Source: an uncultured Dorea sp. (GTDB lineage Bacteria; Bacillota; Clostridia; Lachnospirales; Lachnospiraceae). Taken from it: 64,000 nucleotides of DNA. Shown piece after piece: positions 37,736 through 45,537 of the stretch (its first letter is position 1; every line of letters begins with the position of its first letter). The stretch lies in assembly GCA_910579335.1 (NCBI GenBank), contig CAJTUQ010000003.1, positions 1 to 64,000 on the forward strand. Reading direction: 5' to 3'. Position numbers and translations under genes: made by a program. The notes beneath the pieces were generated by a model. The model was not told where the DNA came from. It was given only the letters and a program-made list of their open reading frames with translations, and ran no database searches.

Positions 37736-37764
37736 ACTATACCATTTCTTATTTTCTGCGTCAA
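37736..37764 (-). promoter_or_regulatory. Sigma-A promoter of the candidate ncRNA
   Basis: Minus strand TTGACG (37764-37759), 17 nt, TATAGT (37741-37736). It is as good as any promoter in the window yet serves no gene. Confidence 0.8.
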
Positions 37765-37880
37765 TACTTTATTTGGCAAAAGTAAATATTTATGCACTTT
37801 AACAAATATTTAACGATATCTTTTGTTGTATTTGAACACTTTACCATAGTAAAACGCCGAATTGCCTTGATTTTGACTCC

Positions 37881-38360
37881 CTATTTATTCTCCTGCTCTT
37901 TTTTTCTCATCTTGAGCTTCAGCAGCGCTTTCGCTTTCAGGCAGTCTATACGGTCCATATTATTCTCACCTACCACATCCGTCTCTTCGCCGCTCTCACT
38001 CTTATTGATATCAACAATCGCATCCAGATAATCATTGACAACTACAAATTGCGCAACCGTGCCATTAAAGGTAATTCCTGTTACCGGAATCCCTCTTATG
38101 CCAATCTGCTCGATTGTATTTGTATAATCCACATGGCTGTTGCCCCATCCGTCGCAGGAAAGAATCACGCCGTCCGCACGCATACATTCCGCCCATACCG
38201 CCGCTCTTGTACCAACCAGCATCTTATCCTCATTACCGTCCGGAGAGCCAACAAGCATAACTCCCATCAAATCGAGGTCGGTATCCTCTGCAACAACTTC
38301 TAAAAGCGGATCCCTGAAATGATGCAATGACGTCTCTTTTGTTGAAGGACCAATTCCCAT
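37881..38360 (-). CDS. prdE: Proline reductase-associated protein PrdE
   Basis: A 159-residue paralogue of the C-terminal part of PrdA. Its start MGIGPSTKETSLHHFRDPLL aligns with the PrdA stretch that begins right after the PrdA cleavage Cys (CIGPASKEMSRHYWREPLV), and later LMGVMLVGSPDGNEDKM matches LCGVVFVGSPQINAEKF. ATG at 38360 has AGGAGG nine bases upstream and lies 13 nt after prdD. Role unproven; probably a partner or chaperone of the reductase complex formed with PrdD. No terminator was found after it. Confidence 0.88.
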   Translation of the reverse strand: MGIGPSTKETSLHHFRDPLLEVVAEDTDLDLMGVMLVGSPDGNEDKMLVGTRAAVWAECMRADGVILSCDGWGNSHVDYTNTIEQIGIRGIPVTGITFNGTVAQFVVVNDYLDAIVDINKSESGEETDVVGENNMDRIDCLKAKALLKLKMRKKEQENK

Positions 38361-38373
38361 ACTCCTACACCTC

Positions 38374-39141
38374 CTACTGCATAGAACGGATAATGCCGTC
38401 ACGGTACTCATTCGGAGTTACGATGATTGGCATATTACCCATGTCAATAATTGATTTTCCGCCTTCTACACCAGAAGGTTCTTTCGCAAACAAATGCGTA
38501 TCATACATTGCTCCTTGTCCGGCGACCTGTTTGATAATCAGTACTTTTTTCTTTCCCGGCCTTACAATGTCATGATACTCATGCCGTTCCGTACATTTCT
38601 CACCCTTGAATTTCTTTAATTTGTTGCGATAACTCTGGATAAATTTGTCGCACGCCCGGTGCGCTGCCGTCGGCCCCGGCCGCTCCTGTCCCATGCCCGC
38701 GGCAAGCGTTACGTCAAAAGAAATAATATAATCATCATCTCCTGGCGTACCGGCACGGTTCAAATACAACTGCTCTTTTAGGTTCCCTTCCGAAGAACCA
38801 AATTCATGGCACTGTTTGCCATTCACGTCCACTCCCGTAAGGATAACGTAAACACCTGTAATCGTATGCGTAATCCCCTCTCCCAGTTTTCCAAGAACTT
38901 TTGTCGAAATAGGTATGATATCCATCATGGTATTCGTCCAGCGGTCATGGTCGCCCGGCTTTATAAGCTGAATGTCAATTTTTTCTATATGCTCTTCCGC
39001 TGCTGTAAGCTCGTCAAGCATCTCTTTGCTGACCGTCATATGACCATCCGTGGTAATATCATTATGTTCGCCCCATTCCACATCATTCATGTGAAACGCT
39101 TTGATGACCAGCCTTCTTAAGTCCTTTACTTCATCAGCCAA
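38374..39141 (-). CDS. prdD: Proline reductase-associated protein PrdD
   Basis: A 255-residue paralogue of the N-terminal (pre-cleavage) part of PrdA without the Ala/Pro linker region. Matching stretches: GVYVILTGVDVNGKQCHEFG versus GVVMMLTGVDEGGVQIGEFG, and RPGKKKVLIIKQVAGQGAMY versus RPGKKKVVIVKEIMGQGAMH. It ends NEYRDGIIRSMQ, just short of where PrdA has its cleavage Cys. The start is TTG at 39141, nine bases after GGAGGTG. A terminator hairpin precedes it, so its level may be lower than that of prdB. Confidence 0.88.
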   Translation of the reverse strand: MADEVKDLRRLVIKAFHMNDVEWGEHNDITTDGHMTVSKEMLDELTAAEEHIEKIDIQLIKPGDHDRWTNTMMDIIPISTKVLGKLGEGITHTITGVYVILTGVDVNGKQCHEFGSSEGNLKEQLYLNRAGTPGDDDYIISFDVTLAAGMGQERPGPTAAHRACDKFIQSYRNKLKKFKGEKCTERHEYHDIVRPGKKKVLIIKQVAGQGAMYDTHLFAKEPSGVEGGKSIIDMGNMPIIVTPNEYRDGIIRSMQ

Positions 39142-39225
39142 TTTACTTTCACCTCCGTCTTCGTGCTGTTTTTACTTGTATCTTAATTATAAAATAATCC
39201 TGTCTTTTTTCCAACACTTCATTTG

Positions 39226-39257
39226 AAAAAAGAGCAGATGTTTTTCATCTGCTCTTT
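39226..39257 (-). terminator. Terminator between prdB and prdD
   Basis: AAAGAGCAGATG (39229-39240), 5-nt loop, CATCTGCTCTTT (39246-39257): 12 perfect base pairs followed on the minus strand by a T-run. It lies 75 nt after prdB and 85 nt before prdD. Confidence 0.9.
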
Positions 39258-39332
39258 AACATCCTATATCCTACGGATTCCTTACGGCAAAACCTTTTTA
39301 AGGCCAGCCGACCCTCATCCGTCAGGTTTCCT

Positions 39333-40058
39333 TTAGATCTTAGCTACATACTCGAATGGCAGCGGAACAATCTTTCCAGGTGTCTGGATTTCTACCAACT
39401 GCTCAAGAGTAGCCTTAACGATCTGTGTCTGCTGTTCAACATTGTGCGGTCCACCTGCATTAGCACCCATAGGTACCAACGGAGCAACTGCACGAGGAGT
39501 ACCGGTCTGACGAACAACCGGCGGAAGAGCTGCAATAATAATTGTAGGTATTCCAGCTTCTTCAATCGCTCTCTGCACCAATACTGCAGAGCGGTGGCAG
39601 GTACCTCAGCCAGCGGTGAGGACAACTGCGTCAACATCCTCTTCTTTGAACATCTGAGCGATAGCCGGACCAGTTTCGCCTTTGAATTTTTCCTGGTTTC
39701 CGCCGCCGCCCATGAAACCGGCATGTACCGGAGCGCAAGCCCTGATAAAGCCTTCTGCAGCTAACTCGTGTATTCTGTCAATCGGGAACATGCAGTTAAT
39801 GTCTTTGTTAACATCACTGTTATCATATCCGCCGTGGGATACCATCAGATCATCTGACGGAGTTGTGTTCTCTATCTTTCTCCATGTGAAGTCACCGGCA
39901 AGATTAAATCTTTCCTGATCTTTCTTGTGAACACCTGCTGCTGTTGCAAGAGCGATAGACATATCCTTAAGCTCTTTTGTTACAGGAGTCCATACAGACG
40001 GCGGAGTAATAGGAACGAATATTTCTGATTGTAAACCTTTAACAACCGTTAAACTCAT
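39333..40058 (-). CDS. prdB: D-proline reductase selenoprotein PrdB (in-frame UGA = Sec151)
   Basis: A 241-residue subunit of D-proline reductase, which reduces D-proline to 5-aminovalerate. The frame is interrupted once, by TGA at 39608-39606, giving TAG-U-GTCHRSAVLVQRA, that is a U-x-x-C redox motif. Both sides are conserved PrdB sequence (SEIFVPITPPSVWTPV; GGPHNVEQQTQIVKATLEQL), so gene callers that stop at TGA will split it. GGAGG precedes ATG at 40058. A SECIS-like hairpin follows the UGA, and the Sec machinery is encoded in the same window. It acts with PrdA. Confidence 0.96.
39567..39593 (-). promoter_or_regulatory. Bacterial SECIS-like hairpin in prdB
   Basis: Twelve bases after the UGA, CGCTCTGCA (39593-39585) pairs with TGCAGAG-a-GCG (39577-39567) around loop GTATTGG. 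Size, distance and a G at the start of the loop fit a SelB-binding bSECIS. Confidence 0.8.
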
Positions 40059-40060
40059 TT

Positions 40061-40357
40061 TTAGACCTCCTTATTATCCAAACGTTTACTCATTTCTTGT
40101 TGTTTGCGTCTTTCTTTTTCAATGTTGCTGACGTAGTGTTCATTTATCTCCGGTCCCAGCTGCTCCGGAAAGCTCATGTTCCATCCAAATTCCTGTCCCA
40201 CTTTCGGTTCAGTATCACAGATAAACATTCTCTTGGGAGCTTTAAAGAACCCCAGGCGTCCTTTCAGGTCAACGCTGATACTGCAGTCGTCGACATCCAC
40301 TACAACGCCCTCCATATAAATGATCCTGTCGCCGTAATTCAAACGTTCATTATTCAT
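40061..40357 (-). CDS. Small conserved protein of the prd cluster (CBO2463/CBO2479-like)
   Basis: A 98-residue acidic soluble protein beginning MNNERLNYGDRIIYMEGVVV, with a compact beta-rich N-terminal half (VDVDDCSISVDLKGRLGFFK) and a helical C-terminal tail. It matches my memory of the CBO2463/CBO2479 family found beside proline reductase genes; no function is known. ATG at 40357 follows AAAAGG by eight bases; a GTG three codons earlier overlaps that site. It is tightly packed between prdA (17 nt) and prdB (2 nt), so it is likely needed for assembly or maturation of the reductase (inference). Confidence 0.75.
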   Translation of the reverse strand: MNNERLNYGDRIIYMEGVVVDVDDCSISVDLKGRLGFFKAPKRMFICDTEPKVGQEFGWNMSFPEQLGPEINEHYVSNIEKERRKQQEMSKRLDNKEV

Positions 40358-40374
40358 CCAGAACACCTTTTGGC

Positions 40375-42231
40375 TTAGCTGTATTTTAATCTACGCTTCT
40401 CACTCATCGGGAGCTCCTGCTCATTTCCAACGAGTTCAATCTTTGTGCCGCATGCGCCCTCGATTAACTCTACGTTTGTAGACTTAACGTTTGGATTCCA
40501 CTTCTTCTCAGCAGCCTTAACATCTTCTCCGGCCATAGCTGCTTTCAGCATTGCAAGTGCGCGGATAGCGTCTTCCTGACAAAGTGTGTTGTTACCAAGA
40601 ATCTCATTCTCGATACCTGCTTCAGATTTGTTGTTATCAACCATGTACTGCATGTACTTATTACCAACAACGAGAGCTCCCTGTACTGCACAGTAAGACA
40701 TACCTACCGTCGGAACTCCTCTCATACCAATCTGCTCGATATGGCTTGCGAAATCGATATGGTTGTTTCCGAAACCTTCCGTTGTAACGAAAGCTCCGTC
40801 TGCATCCATCATCTCTACTGTATGTCCGACACGTCTGGATACATAGAATTTCTCAGCATTGATCTGAGGAGAACCTACAAATACAACGCCGCAAAGGTCA
40901 ACTTCCTCATCATGAAGAGCCTCAAGAACAAGCGGCTCTCTCCAGTAATGTCTGGACATCTCTTTTGATGCAGGTCCGATACATGTTAAAGCATGGATAC
41001 ATCCGTCAAGAACCTCAAGCGGAGATACGCAGACAGGTACGTTTCCTAAGTCTACGTTAGCTCTTGCGCCAAGGATACCAACCGGCTCTACAGGAAGGAT
41101 GAAGTTATCATGCATAGCTCCCTGTCCCATAATCTCTTTCACGATTACAACTTTCTTCTTACCCGGACGACGGATAGACTTCAGCTCCTGAGTATCAACT
41201 ACAAGGCTCTCGTCAAGTTTCTTCATAACCTCACGGATCTCCTGCGTGATAATGTCAAATGCTGTATGAGCAGCCATAGGCCCACGGCGCTCCATGTTTG
41301 TCTTCTCCTGGATAACGATGTTACCTTTGATAAAGATTTCGCCTTTATCCGGACATCCCGGACGGCCCCACATAATGTTCTCATCAAGGTATCCTTCAGA
41401 AGAACCGAACTCGCCAATCTGAACTCCGCCTTCATCAACACCTGTCAGCATCATAACAACGCCGTCAAGTACTCTTGTCACACCGCTTCCGAGTTCATCA
41501 TCACCCTCTTTTGTAGCGATCGGCTGTACGTCCATAACGGTCTCGGAATATGTGTGATATAATTCAGGAGTGATAATCTCAAGTTTAAAATCTTTAACTA
41601 ATTCCTGATCTGCGATAACGTCTGCTTCAATTCCCTCACGGATAGTAAGCACAGTTCCCTCGATCTTTGTCTCAGGCCCTCTCTTAACTTCTGTAATATT
41701 GAAGTGCTTTCTCGTAAGAGTTCCTACGATTTTCTCTTCTCCAACTGCCGCTGCCGGTGCTGCTGCGTCTGCAGCTACTGCCGCCGCTGCCGGAACTTCT
41801 GCTACTGCTGCGCCGCCGCCAAGTGCTCCCACCGGAATCTGAAGGTCGATATCTTTACCCTCTCCGATGTGGATCTTGAGCACGCCGCCTGCTGCAACCG
41901 GTGCTGCCGCAACCGGTGCTGCCGCTGCCGGCGCCTCCTCTGCAACCTCTTCTTCAACTGCCGGAGCGCTTACGCTCGGAGCCTTTACTCCGTCAAGAAC
42001 ATCTGCCGTAAGCGGAGCAAGAGAATCACAGGTTTTTGTAAGTTTTGCTCCTAATACTTCCTCGATGGTCAGGCAGCCGTCAAGGTTTAATAATCCTGAA
42101 TCTACCAAATCGTCAAAAATTGCCGGATCTTCCAGATTCGCAGGCTCGATTGTAATACCGGCCTCGGCTCTACAACATAAAACCGCAGGATCATGAGCAT
42201 GTGCTTTAGCTGTTTCAGCTGTGATAGACAT
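40375..42231 (-). CDS. prdA: D-proline reductase proprotein PrdA
   Basis: A 618-residue proprotein. It is cleaved at an internal Cys to give two subunits, with a pyruvoyl group at the new N-terminus that binds proline. The cleavage site is HALTCIGPASKE, Cys at about 417. The N-terminal third has a linker very rich in Ala, Pro, Glu and Val (about 80-165) that looks like a flexible domain hinge. Downstream, GSSEGYLDENIMWGRPGCPD and the RPGKKKVVIVKEIMGQGAMH region are shared with PrdD. It starts at ATG 42231 after AAGGAGGG. Order prdC-prdA-small ORF-prdB is typical. Confidence 0.95.
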   Translation of the reverse strand: MSITAETAKAHAHDPAVLCCRAEAGITIEPANLEDPAIFDDLVDSGLLNLDGCLTIEEVLGAKLTKTCDSLAPLTADVLDGVKAPSVSAPAVEEEVAEEAPAAAAPVAAAPVAAGGVLKIHIGEGKDIDLQIPVGALGGGAAVAEVPAAAAVAADAAAPAAAVGEEKIVGTLTRKHFNITEVKRGPETKIEGTVLTIREGIEADVIADQELVKDFKLEIITPELYHTYSETVMDVQPIATKEGDDELGSGVTRVLDGVVMMLTGVDEGGVQIGEFGSSEGYLDENIMWGRPGCPDKGEIFIKGNIVIQEKTNMERRGPMAAHTAFDIITQEIREVMKKLDESLVVDTQELKSIRRPGKKKVVIVKEIMGQGAMHDNFILPVEPVGILGARANVDLGNVPVCVSPLEVLDGCIHALTCIGPASKEMSRHYWREPLVLEALHDEEVDLCGVVFVGSPQINAEKFYVSRRVGHTVEMMDADGAFVTTEGFGNNHIDFASHIEQIGMRGVPTVGMSYCAVQGALVVGNKYMQYMVDNNKSEAGIENEILGNNTLCQEDAIRALAMLKAAMAGEDVKAAEKKWNPNVKSTNVELIEGACGTKIELVGNEQELPMSEKRRLKYS

Positions 42232-42304
42232 ATTGTTTTCCCTCCTTGTTTGGATTTCTTAAACAGCCCTTATGGACTGCAAAAATTATTATATATACAA
42301 TTGT

Positions 42305-42340
42305 CTCCGGCACATAAGGAACCTCTCGCCTTATGAAACG
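42305..42340 (-). other. Hairpin in the prdC-prdA spacer
   Basis: Minus strand CATAAGG, 9-nt loop, CCTTATG lies in the 170-nt gap 42232-42401, followed by an AT-rich TATATATAAT stretch (42298-42284) that could be a -10 for prdA. I found no convincing -35 and no sigma-54 (-24/-12) element. Confidence 0.4.
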
Positions 42341-42401
42341 GATGAAAGAATCGGGGGTCTTCCTCCATTGCCGCAAACAACAGTAATACCTCTGCTATAT
42401 A

Positions 42402-43808
42402 TTAAAAGTCAATATCCTGGCTTACCTGCTTGGAAACCTTGAGCGTCCTGTAGAGTGCATGGCCTACGGAGCGCATAACGTGGTCCGTCTGATGGAATAC
42501 TTTAAGTCCCATCTTCGGTCCTGACGCCATAACAGTGTTGGAACAGTCAGAGCAGTTTCCGATAATGATATATTCGCACTTGTCCTTCTTAAACTGCATG
42601 TTGTTCTTAACCTGTCCCGGACAATTTCCAGGCCTTAAGCATTTAAGCGGCGCACCCGGTTTATTTTCGATTGCCTGCTTACATCTTGCAACAGAAACGA
42701 CCTTTCCGTTCATCTTCTCGCAAATCTCACGCATACGCTCCTCATTTCCTCCGCATGCACAGACAAGAAGACCTACATTCGCCCCGTGAAGATCCGGAAA
42801 TTCAACCGTCACAAGGATTCCGCCCGTCGTCTTTGTAATCGGAGCGTCAAAGTCCGTAGACTTTCCTGTAAACGCGCCGCCCATAACGATTTCACCGTAT
42901 TCTCCGTCGATTCCGCCGGCTCTTTCAATCAATTCCCCAACGCTGGTTCCAACCGGAACATCCATGAAAACGTGTGCGCCGTTTCCGCCGTTGAGTTTGC
43001 CGCGTACCGTCAGATTCTTCGTAATACAAGGCTTCTTCTCATCAATTGCTTCCGCAATCTTTGCTGCGGTCTCAAGATTGACAACCACCGACTTCGCTGC
43101 AGACGGAAGCTGCATCGTCGTAAGGTTCACGCCGAGACACTCTCTTACTACCGCACGCTCCTCTCCCATCGGATAGATATCCGGAAGGAGGTGCATAGAA
43201 ATCGCCGGCTCGCTCTCCAGCGCTTTCTGCAGCGTTTTGACAGCTTTCTGGTTTTTCTTCTTAATAGCAAAGATAGCCTTGTCTGCATTGGTAATCTCCA
43301 TACAATACTTCACACCGCGTATTACCTTGTCGCACTGCTCCTCAATCTGCCTGATATTATGTTCTAATCCCGGCTCGCATTCAGCCGCATTAATAAGGAT
43401 GTATCCATTTTCACAGTCTAACTTAAAGTCCGCCGGCAGTTCCGGGTTGATTTCCGGGTCAAGCTCGCCCATCGGCGTCTCGGCCAGATTGATATTAAGC
43501 TTAATTCCTGTCGGGAATCCGGCACCCCCAAGTCCTACGACTCCTGCCGCTTTCACCATGTCAAGCTTGCTTGCGTCCTCCGGCACGTCAATCGGAACGA
43601 ACTCGTCCGGCTGCTCCTCGGAAGGCTCAATAATGATCCGGTCGTCCGTAACCTCTGTTACTTTTCCGTACACACTGGAAAAAATGTTAGCGCCAAGTCC
43701 CGTAGGTGTCGCAATCAAAGTGCCCTTTTTCACTTCGTCGCCGGCCTTAACGATTGCCGCACATGGTGCCCCAACATGCTGACGTAATAACATCTGTACA
43801 TTTCCCAT
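42402..43808 (-). CDS. prdC: Proline reductase-associated electron transfer protein PrdC (RnfC-like)
   Basis: A 468-residue RnfC-like protein thought to feed electrons to proline reductase. The Rossmann-like segment has GVVGLGGAGFPTGIKLNIN and ECEPGLEHNIRQIEEQCDKV; the soluble-ligand-binding domain has GGNGAHVFMDVPVGTSVGEL. The C-terminal domain has KCLRPGNCPGQ and IIIGNCSDCSNTVMASGP. No internal UGA is present: both Cys of the NCSDC motif are ordinary codons, whereas some PrdC homologues are reported as selenoproteins. ATG at 43808 is nine bases after AAGGAG. Confidence 0.92.
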   Translation of the reverse strand: MGNVQMLLRQHVGAPCAAIVKAGDEVKKGTLIATPTGLGANIFSSVYGKVTEVTDDRIIIEPSEEQPDEFVPIDVPEDASKLDMVKAAGVVGLGGAGFPTGIKLNINLAETPMGELDPEINPELPADFKLDCENGYILINAAECEPGLEHNIRQIEEQCDKVIRGVKYCMEITNADKAIFAIKKKNQKAVKTLQKALESEPAISMHLLPDIYPMGEERAVVRECLGVNLTTMQLPSAAKSVVVNLETAAKIAEAIDEKKPCITKNLTVRGKLNGGNGAHVFMDVPVGTSVGELIERAGGIDGEYGEIVMGGAFTGKSTDFDAPITKTTGGILVTVEFPDLHGANVGLLVCACGGNEERMREICEKMNGKVVSVARCKQAIENKPGAPLKCLRPGNCPGQVKNNMQFKKDKCEYIIIGNCSDCSNTVMASGPKMGLKVFHQTDHVMRSVGHALYRTLKVSKQVSQDIDF

Positions 43809-43945
43809 GTTAAACATCTCCTTTTCTTTTTCTTTTTTATTAGTAAAAAACGAAGCTATCTGTCCGTTTCATTACCTCTCGGCATACATCCTGAAAACAT
43901 CCCCGACGGTTTTAATATTCCCCAAAAGCATCTTTTCATTTATTA

Positions 43946-43972
43946 ATTATATCTATAATAAAATTCTGTCAA
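43946..43972 (-). promoter_or_regulatory. Sigma-A promoter of the prd operon (before prdC)
   Basis: Minus strand perfect TTGACA (43972-43967) with TATAAT (43951-43946) 15 nt away; spacing is short, and a poorer -10 (TAATTA) gives 17 nt. Located between tRNA-Sec and prdC. Confidence 0.65.
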
Positions 43973-44009
43973 TTTCTTAACAGTAAAAACCGCTTAAAAA
44001 TGCACTTTT

Positions 44010-44107
44010 TGGCGAGGGCATGTGGGAATCGAACCCACCCGGGACGCTCCTAACGCCCCACACTGGTTTTGAAGACCAGGAGGCACACCAGTCACCCATC
44101 TACCCCC
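44010..44107 (-). tRNA. selC: tRNA-Sec (UCA anticodon)
   Basis: A 98-nt tRNA with encoded CCA (44012-44010). The anticodon stem-loop CTGGT-CTTCAAA-ACCAG carries TCA at 44072-44070, decoding UGA. Other tRNA-Sec traits are the long variable arm (GGGGCGTTAGGAGCGTCCC) and a TTCGATT T-loop. The acceptor stem is G/C-rich (GGGGGTA / TGCCCTC with G-U pairs). It lies 200 nt upstream of prdC, whose prdB partner needs it. No second tRNA is near. Confidence 0.95.
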
Positions 44108-44195
44108 ATATTCTGTTGTCCATTCGTGTTAACCATACCATATTCCACACTATATTTCAACAGTTTTTAATTATTTTTATAATATCAAAAAAGCG

Positions 44196-44224
44196 TTGAC
44201 TTTTCAAGGTTTTTCCTACATAAT
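44196..44224 (+). promoter_or_regulatory. Sigma-A promoter of prdF
   Basis: TTGACT (44196-44201), 17 nt, CATAAT (44219-44224). Transcription would start near 44231, giving a leader of about 170 nt before prdF. Confidence 0.75.
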
Positions 44225-44230
44225 AGTAAC

Positions 44231-44403
44231 AAAGGATTGAACCGTGTACTAGAACGCAGTCTATTTGTTATTTTTCTGTCATGCAGACAGTCGCCGCATG
44301 ACATATTTAAAGGAAAAAGACTCGGCATCACATCATCCATGCCGAGTTTTTATAAAGAAACTATAGATTTTATCTATGAGTATGTTTAAAGGAGGTAATT
44401 ATT
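44231..44403 (+). promoter_or_regulatory. prdF leader with attenuator-like structures
   Basis: GTCATGC (44278-44284) pairs with GCATGAC (44296-44302) around an 11-nt loop, and CTGTC (44276-44280) can instead pair with GACAG (44286-44290), so two exclusive folds exist. An intrinsic terminator (ACTCGGCAT/ATGCCGAGT plus T-run, 44320-44352) follows, 50 nt before the prdF start. This is the layout of a leader that decides whether prdF is read. Confidence 0.55.
44320..44352 (+). terminator. Intrinsic terminator inside the prdF leader
   Basis: ACTCGGCAT (44320-44328), 10-nt loop, ATGCCGAGT (44339-44347), TTTTT. No gene on the plus strand ends upstream of it within 500 nt, so it is either an attenuator or ends a small RNA. 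Confidence 0.85.
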
Positions 44404-45438
44404 ATGGAGTTGAAAGCTAATGTAAACTTCGACCGGTTTGAGAGCGCTCTTCAGGTAGTGGATTCTCATACCGTCGGTGAGTTCTGCCGTATCGTTATCG
44501 GCGGATTCCCGGAGCCGGAAGGCAGCACGATGATTGAGAAAAAGAAATGGATGGAAGATAATTACGACCATGTTCGTACCGCCCTCATGTTTGAGCCAAG
44601 AGGACATCACGATATGTTCGGCGCATTCCTCTGCAAGCCGGTAAATCCGGAAGCTCAGTTCGGCGTTATGTTTATGGACACGGGCGGATACCTGAACATG
44701 TGCGGCCACTGTACGATCGGCGCGGTTACCGTAGCTGTTGAGGCGGGGCTTGTAGACGCTAAAGAAGGGGAAAACGAAGTTGTCTTGGAAGCTCCTGCCG
44801 GACTCATCCGCACAAAGGCCGTTGTAAAGGACGGCAAGGTTGAGAACGTTACTTTAACAAACGTTCCGTCTTTCGTTTACAAAGAAAACCAGAAGGTTAC
44901 CATCGACGGAAAAGAGATTGAATTTACGATTTCCTTCGGCGGAAGCTTTTTCGCACTTGTTGACACGACCAAGCTTGACATCGGTGAAATCAATGCAAAA
45001 TCCGTTCCGGCATATGCTGACCTGGGCATGAAGATGTTGGAAATCATCAACAAAGAAATTCCGGTTCAGCATCCGGAGCTTGATATCACAAGCGTTGACC
45101 TTGTTGAGTTCTACGGCCCGACTCCGAATCCGGAAAAAGCCAATATGAGAAACGTAGTTATCTTCGGCGAGCACATGGCTGACCGTTCACCGTGCGGAAC
45201 CGGAACAAGCGCTAAGCTTGCCACGCTCCATCACTGGGGAGAAATCGGCGTAGGCGAGGAGTTTATCTACGAAAGCTTTATGGGAAGCTTATTCAAAGGC
45301 GTAATTAAGGAAACAACCAAAGTCGGCGACTTTGACGCTGTTATTCCGATGATTACAGGAAGCTGCTATCTGACAGGTGTTGCAACTTACTTAATCGACC
45401 CGACAGACCCATTGAAATATGGTTTCCAGGTAGGCTAA
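44404..45438 (+). CDS. prdF: Proline racemase PrdF
   Basis: A 344-residue PLP-free racemase that turns L-proline into D-proline, the substrate of PrdAB. The two catalytic Cys are in MCGHCTIG (Cys100) and DRSPCGTGTSA (Cys264), at the family spacing. The first motif has Cys where many enzymes have Gly/Asn/Asp (CGHC rather than CGHN/G), which may reflect proline versus hydroxyproline specificity. ATG at 44404 follows AAAGGAGG. It runs opposite to the prd operon and has its own promoter and leader. Confidence 0.96.
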   Translation: MELKANVNFDRFESALQVVDSHTVGEFCRIVIGGFPEPEGSTMIEKKKWMEDNYDHVRTALMFEPRGHHDMFGAFLCKPVNPEAQFGVMFMDTGGYLNMCGHCTIGAVTVAVEAGLVDAKEGENEVVLEAPAGLIRTKAVVKDGKVENVTLTNVPSFVYKENQKVTIDGKEIEFTISFGGSFFALVDTTKLDIGEINAKSVPAYADLGMKMLEIINKEIPVQHPELDITSVDLVEFYGPTPNPEKANMRNVVIFGEHMADRSPCGTGTSAKLATLHHWGEIGVGEEFIYESFMGSLFKGVIKETTKVGDFDAVIPMITGSCYLTGVATYLIDPTDPLKYGFQVG

Positions 45439-45473
45439 TATCTGCGGACACCGGTTAGTCTAGAAAGAATTGC

Positions 45474-45508
45474 AGAAGCGGATTAGAAACAATCCGCTTC
45501 TCTTTTTA
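45474..45508 (+). terminator. Terminator of prdF
   Basis: AGAAGCGGATT (45474-45484), 6-nt loop, AATCCGCTTCT (45491-45501), CTTTTTAT: 11-bp stem. Confidence 0.92.
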
Positions 45509-45537
45509 TAAATATTCAGAAAGGAATGGTATATTCG

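Noticed and set aside
42232..44009. Sigma-54 promoter for the prd genes
   Set aside because: Proline reductase is under a sigma-54 activator (PrdR) in C. difficile, so I looked for TGGCAC-N5-TTGC before prdC, prdA and prdF. None was convincing and no prdR gene is in the window; sigma-A boxes are better.
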